Assembly (NCBI GenBank): GCA_008360975.2
Contig: CM039182.1
Coordinates: forward strand, 104,811,443 to 104,875,442
Source: Lichenostomus cassidix
Taxonomy: Eukaryota > Chordata > Aves > Passeriformes > Meliphagidae
Direction: 5' to 3'
Length of the DNA: 64,000 bases
This document shows positions 1 through 11,700 of this stretch, piece by piece. A program made the position numbers and the translations under genes. Position 1 is the first letter of the stretch. Each line of letters starts with the position of its first letter. The notes under the pieces are model-generated. The model was not told the origin of the DNA and searched no databases. It saw nothing but the letters and a program-made list of their open reading frames with translations.

Positions 1-2556
1 CCCTTGATTTTTCTAACTGAGACCCTTCCTTCATGAAGATACCAAAACAAAACTCTGTCCCTTGCAACAGTGAAGAGCAGCAACAAAATATTAACTCTAA
101 AGCTACCCCCAAGCCAGATGGCAAAGAAAAGCTAGATCTCATGATTAAGGTTCAGGACATTTTTACACCACTGATTTTGGCCTAAGATTTCTGAATCTCT
201 GAGTGCTGTTGGGGATGTAATCTGGAAGAAAAGGGAGAAGGAAAAGAAGCCATTTACAGCTCTTTGTCTCTCGGTTTGCAATAGCCTCAAGCCATCTTAG
301 CACACCAGCTGAAATCAGGCAGTGGTCAGCAAGTTCAATTTATTTTTTGTCCCTTAAGGCTCAGTCCTCCAATCTACAGAGGCAGGTGTCTGCAGAGCCA
401 GCTACTCTGCCCTCTCTGCAATTCGGAGACTTCCCTGCACTTCACGCTGGACTTCCTTCCCCTGACGGCTGCCAGAGCAGCCACAGCCAAGTGGCAGCAA
501 GGCTTGGGATTAAGGTAGCATTTTTTTTCATAACTTGAGAAAGAAGAGCCTGGTTTATGCAGATGGCTGCACCCAAGCCACAGAGTGCTGTGGAACTCTA
601 CCACGTGTGCTTTTGCCCTTATCTCTCCCCGCCAGCGCTGTGCTGGGTGTCAGTCATGCCGGCGCCAGAGGCCTTCTGGCTCCTGACACCCGGGGACAGA
701 CTGGGGAGCTGTGAGTGCTGGCCTTGCTGCAGGAGACAAGGCCCGGCAGGAGGGCTCGCACTGCGCCCTTGCTGAAGCCCCAGATCTACTCCAACAAACG
801 CCCAAACTGGGAAGATATCCTTGCAGTTAGCCAGCAAAGGAGAAGGGGATCCCATCAGCACCTTTCCCTTCCTCACGCTCACGAGGAGCTGGCGTATCCT
901 GGGCTGTTCCTGCCGAGGACATGCTGTGGGTGGGCAGTCTGTGCTTTCCCTGCATGTGTATGGCCAGTGCAGCATCCCACATCCCATGAGTTTATTCTCT
1001 ATACAGTGGGGTCTAGTTAAGCACTGCACACAGCAAGCAAGAAGAATGTGAAATAGCCTTAGCAGCCATGGCAGGGAACTACATCCTTTGCACCACTGAG
1101 TCAACCAAGCGCTAAGGTGAAAGGTACAAACCACATGTCATTTCTGGGAAGGACATCCTTTCTGGAGACTGATCTGTTTCCAAAATACTCATAGCAGTGA
1201 TATCAGGGCCAGTAGCGCTTTTGTTAAAGAAAAAAAATTTTCTGGAGCAGTGCATAGTAGCCCACAGCCTTGGCTCAAAGCACTTGCTGCAATTTAATCC
1301 AAGATGTAACAGGTTGGTGTAACATACAAAGGGAGGGAGCAGCAGAGATAACAGGATCACACTTCGGGTACTTGTGTCTTGAGCTTCATGGCTATGAACC
1401 TTCAGGCTGCGATTTTCAAATGGCCTCAGGTAACTGGACTTATAAAAGGATGGACCGGGAAAAAAAAAGGTATTACTCTGTTTTTCCCTTCTCATTGTAC
1501 AATATCCATAACCTTTTGAACCATATACTCACATTCATGACTACTTATTCCAGCAAGGAGTCATGTTATATCCTGCAAAAAGAAGCCTGCTTGTTTTTAA
1601 GACATGTGGTTGTGTTTCAAAATAGCATAAAATCTTCTTAGTTGCTGATAGAGAGAGGCCACAGTCAAACAAAAAGACTGACGGATTGGAACTCAAAGGA
1701 AAAACTGGCCTTTAGGGATACCAAACAATGTTCACACAGCACTCAGTTATGGAGACTTCATTATGTACCAATTTAAGTTTATACATACCAAATGTTCTTG
1801 AGTCAGCAAAACAAGCGGTACTGCCTCATTCCAGTAGATCTTTTTTCCACCCTTATGATAGATTTTTTAAAATAAAGGATCATCAATAACCATGACAGGA
1901 TTCCCTCAGAGGATGGGCATCCCAGCATGCCATGAAGTTGTCTCTCCTGAGAAGAATTTCCACAGGCTTGAGGGAAATCATAAACTATTTAGGAGGAATG
2001 AGATTCTCAAAGCTCTCCCAGACAGCTGCATCACTGCTTGCGAGCAGGTCCTGGAGGACAGCTAAAGACACTAGACCCCATCAAAGAAAGTCAACAGCCA
2101 AGAGTCTTGCCCAGTTGTGAACAGATGGGAAAGAGAGAGGAGGAATCAGAAGACAAAAGAGAAGAGTAGGGAAGTTAAAAACTCCTCATGCTCTCTAAAC
2201 ATTGGCTTTGCGAATATAGGCTATGCACATATATTGCTTACAATATAACAATACTTGTGTCCAAAGCTCACAGAGGAAATCACTGAATAAACTAAAGGAA
2301 ATTTTTTTAAAAGGACCAACTTGCAGCCCTGAGGAGCCTTTGCTGAGGAGCTGCACCAGTTAAGGGTGGCTGACATCTTTCACAGATACTTCTGTGCTGC
2401 ATTAGATATTGCACCACACCATCAGCAGTGACACATGGTTGCTTCTCCGAGGCCTTGACAAGGGGGTACAACAAAAGAACTGATCTAGGCTGGGGCAGAC
2501 ACAGCCTTAAAGACCGACCAGTTTGCCTCTCTGATTTTGAATATAGAGAGGATTCA

Positions 2557-2559
<3 letters not shown>

Positions 2560-2593
<34 letters not shown>
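2560..2593. repeat. (GT)n microsatellite
   Basis: Seventeen uninterrupted GT units grade into TGTATG and TATATG. The open frames running through it encode only Cys-Val repeats and are artefacts of the microsatellite. Confidence 0.97.
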
Positions 2594-2597
<4 letters not shown>

Positions 2598-2910
2598 ATA
2601 TGCATATAAAAACCCCAGATTTTTTTGTGTCAGAACAAGAGTCTGGCAGTGGCAACTCTCTCCCCACCATTCAGACACTTACCACACTCTCTGCATTACT
2701 GTCTGTGCCCACCTCTGTCTACAGCTGATCCCTCCACTCACATAGGCAGCAAGAGCTTGCTGATAAGATAATAAAACCAAATGGTTTGTATTAGGCAGCA
2801 GCTTAGTCCATCTTTTAAAGAAAACCACTCAGGCACAGAAGCAGCATCCAAACAAGCTGTCTGTATTTCAAGAACTACTAAGCACAAGGTATATGTCCTG
2901 CATAGATCCA

Positions 2911-2912
<2 letters not shown>

Positions 2913-2942
<30 letters not shown>
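2913..2942. repeat. (AT)n microsatellite
   Basis: Fifteen uninterrupted AT units in intergenic DNA. No associated element is visible. Confidence 0.97.
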
Positions 2943-2944
<2 letters not shown>

Positions 2945-3068
2945 ACGTATAAATATACACCCTGTCCATATGCTGTTTAATTTCAGGGAAGCTATAGGTC
3001 ACTCCCCACTTTTACAAAACAGGTCCTTGGGTACCTAGGAATATATTTGGGAAACTAATTTCAGGCAC

Positions 3069-3127
3069 TTTGTTTTTCCCCTTTTTTTCTTCTTTTTTTT
3101 CTTTTTTCCCTTTTTTTATTTTATTAA
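3069..3127. repeat. Pyrimidine-rich low-complexity tract
   Basis: Runs of T are broken by single C or CC. It is a simple sequence with no coding content. Confidence 0.9.
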
Positions 3128-6100
3128 TCTTGGCCATAAATTCTATTATGAATGAGTCAAAACCCCATCTGCTCTAAATTTACACTTGATTTCATGCACA
3201 AATAGGGTTCACACATGTAAGTCCTGTCATTTGTGTGCTCCCAGAGGCAGTGCATAAATTACCTATGCACAAAACAAGAGGTCGGTCAGCTTTACCTCGT
3301 GTGCTGCTGAGTAAGTGCACATCAAAGGGCATATTGTGTTCCTGGAATGAGAATGAGGAGCCCTGACATGGGTCTCCAACTCCACAGAGAAATGCTGCTT
3401 TCCAAGGGCACAAAGAAACCCACTAAAAACTTTTTTTAAAAATCTGCCAGAATTATTCAGCCCGTGGAAAGTTCAGAAGGAGCCAGGGTTTGGGTTAGCA
3501 CTAACAACTGAGACAGTAGATCTCACAAAGTTGTTCGAAACCTGGTTTTGGTCTTAGAACAGGCAGTAGTAGGTCTTCATTAGAAATTATGTCCATTTTA
3601 TAATAGAGCTGTGAGAAGTTTAGTGTGAAGTTAAAATGCTTCTATGTGATCAGTATAAATGGAAGTAAGACACATTCAAAGCCAGTTAGATGGAGACTAT
3701 CTAAACCTGTAAATATCGCACTATGAATGCAGATCAGCCAATGTGAAGTTAAACACTGAATGCTCCTGCAAAAATGCTACCTGCAAAAGGGTGTTCAGAG
3801 CACACGGGGTGTCATGTCACTCCTTCAGTCCCTCCTCTAGGCAAATTTTCATTGGAAGACAAGTGCTTAAAAAAATTGGGCATCTCACTTTGACTGCTTC
3901 ATGCTCCAGTCATAATCTGTACAAAATGCAGGGTCTTAGTGAGAATTGATGGAGGAAAAGCGCTGACTCCGAGCGCATCTTTCCCAGATAAATAAATTTC
4001 AAACATAGTAAAACACAATGACTACCACAGCTTGTAAATTAAGGGAGCAACTGGTGCATAGTAAGGCACTGATGTATAGCCTGGAGGAGGAACAACTTCA
4101 TCAAAACTACAAACAATTCATTTTAAAAAAATAACACTTTGAAGAAAAAAATTGTCTCCAGACCAGCTTGTGAATAAAGTACGCCAAAAGGCAACTCTGA
4201 TACTCCATTATGGGCATAAAAATGGAACTGTCCCCTAAGTCTGGCATAAAAATTAATTCCTTTTTCTTAGAAATATAGCTGTTTTGACATCTCAAGCTGA
4301 CTGCTCTAGTGCTGCTTGGACAAGCATGGCTTGGGACAGAACACTACCCTGCACTAAAAAATACAGTGCCCTTCACAAGCATTTGAAATTGTGAATGAAG
4401 CTCAGGTCAGTCTCTGCTCTGAACTGCGTGGTGCAGGCAAAGGGCATCAGCCCACACCACACTTCTGCTGGCCAAACTGAGCAATCCTGACCACCAGGTA
4501 GCATCTCAGTGAGACATCTCAGCTTTGTCAGAGCCTCCTGGCTGCCTCTGAGTGGTGATATCCCGAGAGGTGTGCATTGTGTCATCTGGCCACATGGGCA
4601 ATGGGAAGAGGGAATTAATTTTCTTCGTCTGAATTTCATCCATCTTTCCATCCCCAAGGCCAAAGCCATCACCTTTAAGCCAGCCTAGCAGCACCCCTCT
4701 GGTGACCCCATGGTGAGCTACAGCTTCACCAGATTTAAGGGAAGGAAAAAAGAGTCCTACATCTCTTCCTCCAAACTTGCCACAGCCATTTGTGTTAAAA
4801 GCAACAGAGAGATTCCCAAAGTGGCCATGGGAGGCTGAGCCCTAAAGGCCCCCAAGAAGATTTTAGTTTCTGGATGTCTTTTCTGGAAGTACTCTTTTAT
4901 TTCTCTGCTTTCACAGATGTTCCTTTCTTCCAAAATCCTGAGGGAATTTATTTTCCTTTTTTTCCTCCCCTTTTCCACAAGGATAACAAACAGTCCCATT
5001 TGCAGTTTCCTGTTACATTTTATGTTTTTTACTTCTAAAAGATATAGCAAAACTGTCTTCAAGTCTTACTCAAGATCTGGACAAAATTTCAACTGCTTTA
5101 AAAAACTAGATTTTGGCCTAAACTTACTTCACATTAAGAGTCAGACTGATGGTTATTTAACATTAAGTGTCTTGCTTCCTTTAGGAGCAGGGTTTTGTGA
5201 GAGCAGTTTTAACAATCACATGGATACAAGCATGAAAGCCCATCGAGACAAACAGATTTTATTGAGGCAAGTGTATGTCCAAGTAGCCTTTTTTATATGT
5301 CCAAGAGATTACACAGACGTAACATATATATGTGCAGGATGCAGGTAGGTGGTACAGTCAAAATCTACATCTCAGTCTTATTCAGAAATAAAAATCAGAG
5401 AGCAATAGGCAGAACTTGGTCAGACGTCTTCTAGAGTTCAAGTAAGGAAGACTTTTGACAAAGAATGCTCCAGTAAAAACATGTCTTAAGACTTTTCTTT
5501 TCTCTACTTCATCAGTCAAAATACCAATAGCAAATCATTTTTTAATCACTTCCCTGACTTTGTAATACACTGTTAACTTACACTGTCTGTGTGCTAGGAG
5601 CTCCATGTACAAAAATGATTGATTCCTCAATCATTAAGAAAACATGCAGTACCAGCATTAGCTTGTAACTTTTCAACTCTTGGCAGAGCTTGCATTCAAC
5701 CTCTCAGCTTCCACTCAACTTTCTTGTCTTGTTTTTAAGTTTGTTACTTTTAAGCACAACTAAAGGAATTTGCTCTCCCTCCTCCCCTCCTCAAAACCAG
5801 ACTTTTGCATCAATCAGTCTCACTGGCACCTTCACCACTAGGCCTCATGTATTTCTGTGCTGTGATTGCAGATAAGTTCTTTAAAACAAAAACTTATAAA
5901 AATCTAGGTTTAACAGCATCTGAAGGTTAAACACTGTGCAAAGCGAGAGAAGACAGTGACAGGAGAGCACTCAGTCACCATATAGTTTCTCATCCCAATG
6001 AAAGCATCCTTTGAGAATCTGCCTAGGTGTTGTCTAGCTTGTATGATACAGTGCAGTGCCCATCAGCACTTCTGTTTGGAAGTTTGCTGCTTAGAAATCA

Positions 6101-8168
6101 CCAGCAGGCTCATTACTCATAAATCAGAAGAAGGCTTTCAACCAGGCCTGGGAATCTGGAGACACTGCATGAAGAGGGAGCTCCGTCTGCTCCACGGGTT
6201 TCAGACCTCAGTGGGGGTTGGCTTGGCTTCCTATCCTGGTGCATTCAATCAAGTGAATTGCACAATCATGCTGCTTGGCTCTATTTAATGTAACATTTCC
6301 TGAAACGTCACTTGTGAGTAGTACAAGCTTGGAAGGGTTGTTGGAAGGGGCAGGGAGGGGGTCCACAGTTTAATGATGCAAAACAAGGTATCTAAGGGAG
6401 AAGAGAAGACAGGAAAGCATTCTTTCCATTGGATAGATTGAAAAGTGCCTATGTAATTAACATGTATTTTTTGTCCCCACAAGACCAGGTGGGAAGTATC
6501 TCCTTACAGCTAGGTGGGTTCCCACTGATTTGGGGACCTGTCTTCCAATATGATTTCCAAAACAGGAATTTCCACAGATGGAGGAGACGTCATTAGCAAT
6601 AATCCCCTCACAGGGTCAGGACTTCAGACTCCAGAGTTGTCTTTCCAAAGAGAAAGGTCAGGGCAAGTGAGTCCATTTTGGATATTTTGGATATTTATGT
6701 ATAGAGACCAAAGACACAGTCTCTAAGTCAATCAGTACACAACAAAATTTAATATGTAGCCTCTGTATTGCAACCACCCAAGGGGTTCCAAAAAACTGCT
6801 GAGGCCAGTGGGAGTTTTCCAGTGGCATCAGTGTACTTTGCAGCAGGGCATTCACCTAAGAGCCCAAAGGTCAGAAGCTTTCTTTTTCTTCTCTTACCTG
6901 CTGAGACAGACAAGGTCAATTTTAGAGCTAGTGTAAACGGAGATTTATGTAGTTGAGGAGCATCAGTCATTTAAAATATCAAATAACTAGCTTCCACCAG
7001 GGAGGATTGTTATATGAAATACACTAGTGACGCCTCCAACCTTCCTTACCATTGAAATGCTGAATAAGCAAAAAGTAGTAAATTGGGTAATAGCATGTTC
7101 CACGGGGAGAAAAAAAGCACTATTATTCATTCAAGTCCATCAGTTGTGTTAAGAAAGGAGAAGGTGGTTCATCCCAAATCTTCTTTACTTCAGTACAAAG
7201 CAGCTGATTTTTAATCATCAGGGTTTTTGTGTCTCTGAAATAGAGACTGCTAGCTGGATTACGAAAAATCCTGCCAATTAATTAATTGAGCTCCACATAG
7301 CCAAAAATAATAGCACTTTAAAGCCGTTTGGCCTATTTCTGTTGAGAACTGACATCTGTCTGCTCTGGTAACTGTGGAGAACTAGAACCTCAAGGAAAAA
7401 AGTGCAATATATTGACTGATATCTGTGCATTTTGTTTACTGGCTGTTCTTTATATTCTTCACAGGTTTCTTGCCTTTCAGTCTGTATTTCAATAAGACCC
7501 TAGTGTAGATTTAGATTCACTAAGCTGAGGTTTTAGGGCCACCTCCAGGTACAGTTGCTGTTAACAACTGCTGTTAGCAGTTGAGGCAACCACAATTCTT
7601 CTTTAGAATAGCATAAAAAATACTACAAAAATTAGCAAAATCATGGAAATTACTAGTAGTCAGTAGAAGTGGAAAATATTTCACAATAATCAAAGTGGAA
7701 AATAATTCCACAAAACATTTCTATTTCTGTATTTCCAGCCATATAATTTTTAGTAGATAGTGGGAATGTGCCATCTTCTTCCTAACATTTGCCATCATCA
7801 TAGCATCACCACAAAATCTGTAAGCATGAACAAGACAAACTGTGTGTTGAATGGCCCACTGATAAGGCAAAGAAGTCTTCTCAGAGGATGACAGACGTGA
7901 TGCTGGGTATTTGACTGCTCAACTGCTGTACCTCTAGAGTAATTTCAAGTCTATGTGGCCAGTAATCTACCATGTTTCAAAAGTGTTCTGCTAGAAAAGT
8001 GGGTGTATTAGTAAATATTTTTCTGTAAATTCTGCAGAACTGGGACTGCAACTTTGTTTATTTAAAACTAAATGCCTTGACTCTGACTCAGTTTCTGAGA
8101 ATCATTGGTGAAACTACAGACAAAAGTCAAATGTTGTTTTAGTGACACTATTTCTAGAAGATTAAGAA

Positions 8169-8766
8169 GAGGCTGTGCTGGCTTGGGCTGGGATAAAGTC
8201 AATTTTTTCGTAGTAGCTGGTAAGGGCCTATGGTTTTTATTTGTGCTGAAAACAGTGTTGATAACACAGGGATATTTTAGTTACTGTTGAGCAGCACTTG
8301 CACTGCATCAAGGCCTTTTTTGCTCCTTATACCATTCGGCCAGTGAGCAGGCTGGGGGTGCACAAGGAGTTGAGGGGGGACACAGATGGGACAGCTGAGT
8401 CCAACTGACCAAAGGGACATTCCATGCCATATGTCATCATGGTCAGCATATAGAGCTGGAAAAAGAAGGAAGGGGAGACATTCTGGACTGATAGCATTTG
8501 TGTTCCCAAGTCACCACTAAACACAATGGAGCCTAGCTTTTCCCAAGGATAGCTGAACACCTGCCTGCTCATGAAAAGTGGTGAATGAATTCCTTGTTTT
8601 TCTTTGCTTATGCATGGCTTTTGCTTTACGTATTAAACTGTCTTTGTCTCAAGCCACAAGATTTTTCACTTTTACTCTTCTCATTCTCTTCATCCCACTG
8701 TGAGGGGAGTAAGCAAGAGGTTGCATGGAGTTTGGTTGCTGTCTGGAATTAAACCAAGTCAGAGGC
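8169..8766 (+). mobile_element. Solo LTR of an avian endogenous retrovirus (ERVL-like)
   Basis: A 588-bp unit at 8174-8761 begins TGTGCTGG and ends with CA. It is flanked on both sides by the identical 5-bp direct repeat GAGGC (8169-8173 and 8762-8766), the expected target-site duplication. Seen inside it are a TATA-like ATATAGAGC near 8447 and a TATTAAAC polyadenylation-type signal near 8630, both reading on the + strand, which sets the orientation. I recognise the overall sequence as a common avian LTR. A 5-bp duplication is typical of ERVL; class II elements usually give 6 bp, and AGAGGC would be the 6-bp reading if the end were one base shorter. No internal retroviral sequence remains, so it most likely arose by LTR-LTR recombination. 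Open frames across it are not real genes. Confidence 0.88.
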
Positions 8767-11700
8767 AAAGATTTGTTTTGTTCCTTGGGTACCTTTCCTG
8801 GGTATCAGTGTCTCTTGGTAGATTTTTATTTACTGTCTCACGTGACTTCTTTGCTACTGAAATTTCCTTTGAATCCACACTGGGGGAGAATAAACATGAC
8901 TCCCAACAGCAAATTCATTCATATATGAGCTATATTCAAACAATGAACTATAAGTTGTTAGCCTCTGTTATTATTGCTGATAGTTCTTAGAGATGCTACC
9001 CAGAACAAAAAATATGTCTGCTCTGCACTGGATTTTTAAAAATTTCTTACTGGGAACAGTTAACCAACCTGGTTGCCAGATGAAGGCAATGATTGCTGTC
9101 CATGTTCACTGGTTTGTCTGAACAAGAACTGTCTTCAGTGTACTAAAGAGAAACTATGTCAGGGTAAGATAGAATAAATCTTGCTTAGTCAGTGCCTTGT
9201 GATATATTTTATAGAAAATATAGTGTATGCTGCCTTCAGCTTGCTTTAAAAACACAGTTCTGGTCAAGTCTGGGATGGAGTTTTCTTGAATCATAGTGTG
9301 CTCTTTGGAGCTAAGTGATGTTTTGTTTGAATTTCATCCATTTGATTAATAGAGTGTGTTTATACCCCTTCCCTCTTGTTTGTGGATGGAAACAGATCTG
9401 CTGAACAACATGGGGAAATAGTTTCATCAGGGACTAATACTATAGAAAATAAAATGTGTGTACGAGAGAGAGCATGTGAGTGGGAAAAAACGCCTCCTTT
9501 TATTTGCTGTCAAGCTGATGGTGAGACTGGAGAAGACACAACTCCTCTGGGGAGTTTATTTAAACTGTGATACAAAAGATACTCTGAAAAGACAGAGGGA
9601 CCTCTGACATCACTCCGCTGTTTTATTGACTGTGGAAACAAATTTGCTCTTGGTTTGAACTCCTGGACCAAAAGGTAGTTTGCAGGAAGAATCTGAGCTT
9701 GAGGCAATGCTAGAACTTGGGGAAGGATTTGGGATGGGGAGAGCTGTAGTTGACATGAAGTTTGGTGCTGCCCAGTGGTTAATACTGCTGTGTTACGAAG
9801 CATTTTGCAGTATGGACACAGTGGAATTGAGCCTCTATGTCTGGGGCACGTTTTGCAGGTATGTCCTTTGTCACATAGGACTTTACACAGGTCTTGGGGA
9901 GGGGCAGAAGTACAATTTTACCCACAGAAAGCGCAAGAGAAAGGCAAAGCCAAAAGGAAGCTTATATGTGAGCTTATGGATTGTCCTGCTCTGAGGAGTG
10001 AGTTTTTATTGAATCTCCATCATGATAAGAACATACAGATACTTCTTTATTAGTCAGTAAAGACCCACAGCTCTCATCTGGCCTGGGCTTTCAGTCAGAC
10101 AGTCTGTGCTCCTGACACACCCCATTTCAGGAAAACTGGGCCTTGTCCACATGTCCTCTGATGGTAATGGTCTTGTCCCATGTCCCTGAATGAGGCCTGT
10201 GTGTTGTCTGCACAACCTTCATGGCCAAAGCCTCACAGGGACTGTGGTACCAGCTGAACACTGCAGGCAGGGATGTGCCACTGCTGAATTCCTGCCCAGA
10301 CCCTGTTCTGTTTACTAACATTAGGTGTAATGCAGGATGGCATGCAGGATGACTGATGTACCATATGCATGAGGAAAGTGGTCCAAAAGATGTGGTTTAG
10401 CCCAATTTCCAAGAGAAGTTAAGTTTTGTATTGTATCCCTTTCACATTCATCTTGAATATGTTGACCAGAAGGTTAGAGATGACTAACAGAGTTTGTCAG
10501 TTCCCAGAAGCTTTGTGACAAGGAGGAGAGCAAAGAGGGGAAATGCAAACAGCTGAATCAGGATTCACACTGGGATGAGACCATGATTTCAGCCTTGCTA
10601 GGAGCCAGAGGGTCTTCCCAGCAAAAACATCTTACCGTTATCTGACTATTTAGGTTCAAATTCCAGCTTCCAACCAAAAAGTGCAATCATTTTGGGATGA
10701 AACTAGGAGAAACTATGCCTCCTTAATCCCAGTTCTCATGCAAATATGTATCTGCCTCTCGTGTGCACATGATTGCAGGGAGGTTTTGTGTTGTCTTGCT
10801 GCAATCTGAAAGTCCTCTGTTATGAGAGTGGAAACCCCTAAGGGTGGTGACCATCTGAAGCACTGTGATATGGAAAAGCTTGAGATGGCTTTTTCCAGCT
10901 ACAAGTTTCCCAGCAAATTATCAAGGTTAAAAGAATTGCAATACAGCCTCAAACACTGGCAGGATTAAGTTTACAGGCAGGATATGTGGGAAAAGTGACT
11001 CAAAATTTTATTTCCAGCTGAGAATCCATTACTATTTTAAATGGACTTTTTCTGATAGCAATCTGGAGTGAAGATGTCATCCACAGAAAGGACCATATAG
11101 TAGCCATTTCTTTCCTTCAGGGTTCAGAAAGTTGTGACTCTGCACAACATGCAGCAACAAATTTGATATTTCTTGAATTTGGTTTTAGATGGGGTGTTAT
11201 TAACTACTGCAGCTGGTTGGTAGAGTTTATGATATTAGGTACACTACTAAACTATGTCTGTCCTGAGCAAATACCATCAGCAGGTGGAAAACTGCACTAG
11301 CAAGGGCTAGCAGGGATTTGGTAAACAGCTCTGTGTCCCTGAGATGGCACTTGGGGACCTCAGAGCAATCAAAAGCTAATTTTTGTTCCCCAGGACAGAC
11401 TATTTTCAGGCAACGAGGTTTCTATACTCTACACATCTGTTGTTGGTGGCGAAGGCAGCACAACATTGCTGTGGTTGTGGGATTTCTGCTCTTCTAGTGG
11501 GATGGACAAAGAGGTGAGGAAAGAGGTGTTTAAAGCACAGTTATTTATTAGCATAGTAATAATTGTTCTGCAGTGTCACAGCAGCCAGCAAAGTCAGCTG
11601 ATGAAACACTAATGAAATCAGAGTTGAATAATTTGAAGCTTTTTCCCACCATGTGATGCCATGGGATTGCAGTATATTTTGTATCATTTTTGAAGGAAGC

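Larger units (their letters stand above)
1..8168. other. Intergenic DNA, no gene seen
   Basis: No open frame here has recognisable protein content, and none joins to another through plausible splice sites. The stretch contains a GT microsatellite, an AT microsatellite and a pyrimidine-rich tract (listed separately). A short AT-rich block at 7265-7350 is compositionally like conserved non-coding DNA, and there is a small inverted repeat at 7555-7590. I infer it is the distal part of the gene desert upstream of RBBP8. Confidence 0.7.

Noticed and set aside
619..1134. Minus-strand open frame of 171 codons
   Set aside because: Overlapped by open frames on the other strand, with no homology and no plausible gene structure. 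A chance frame in a GC-richer patch.
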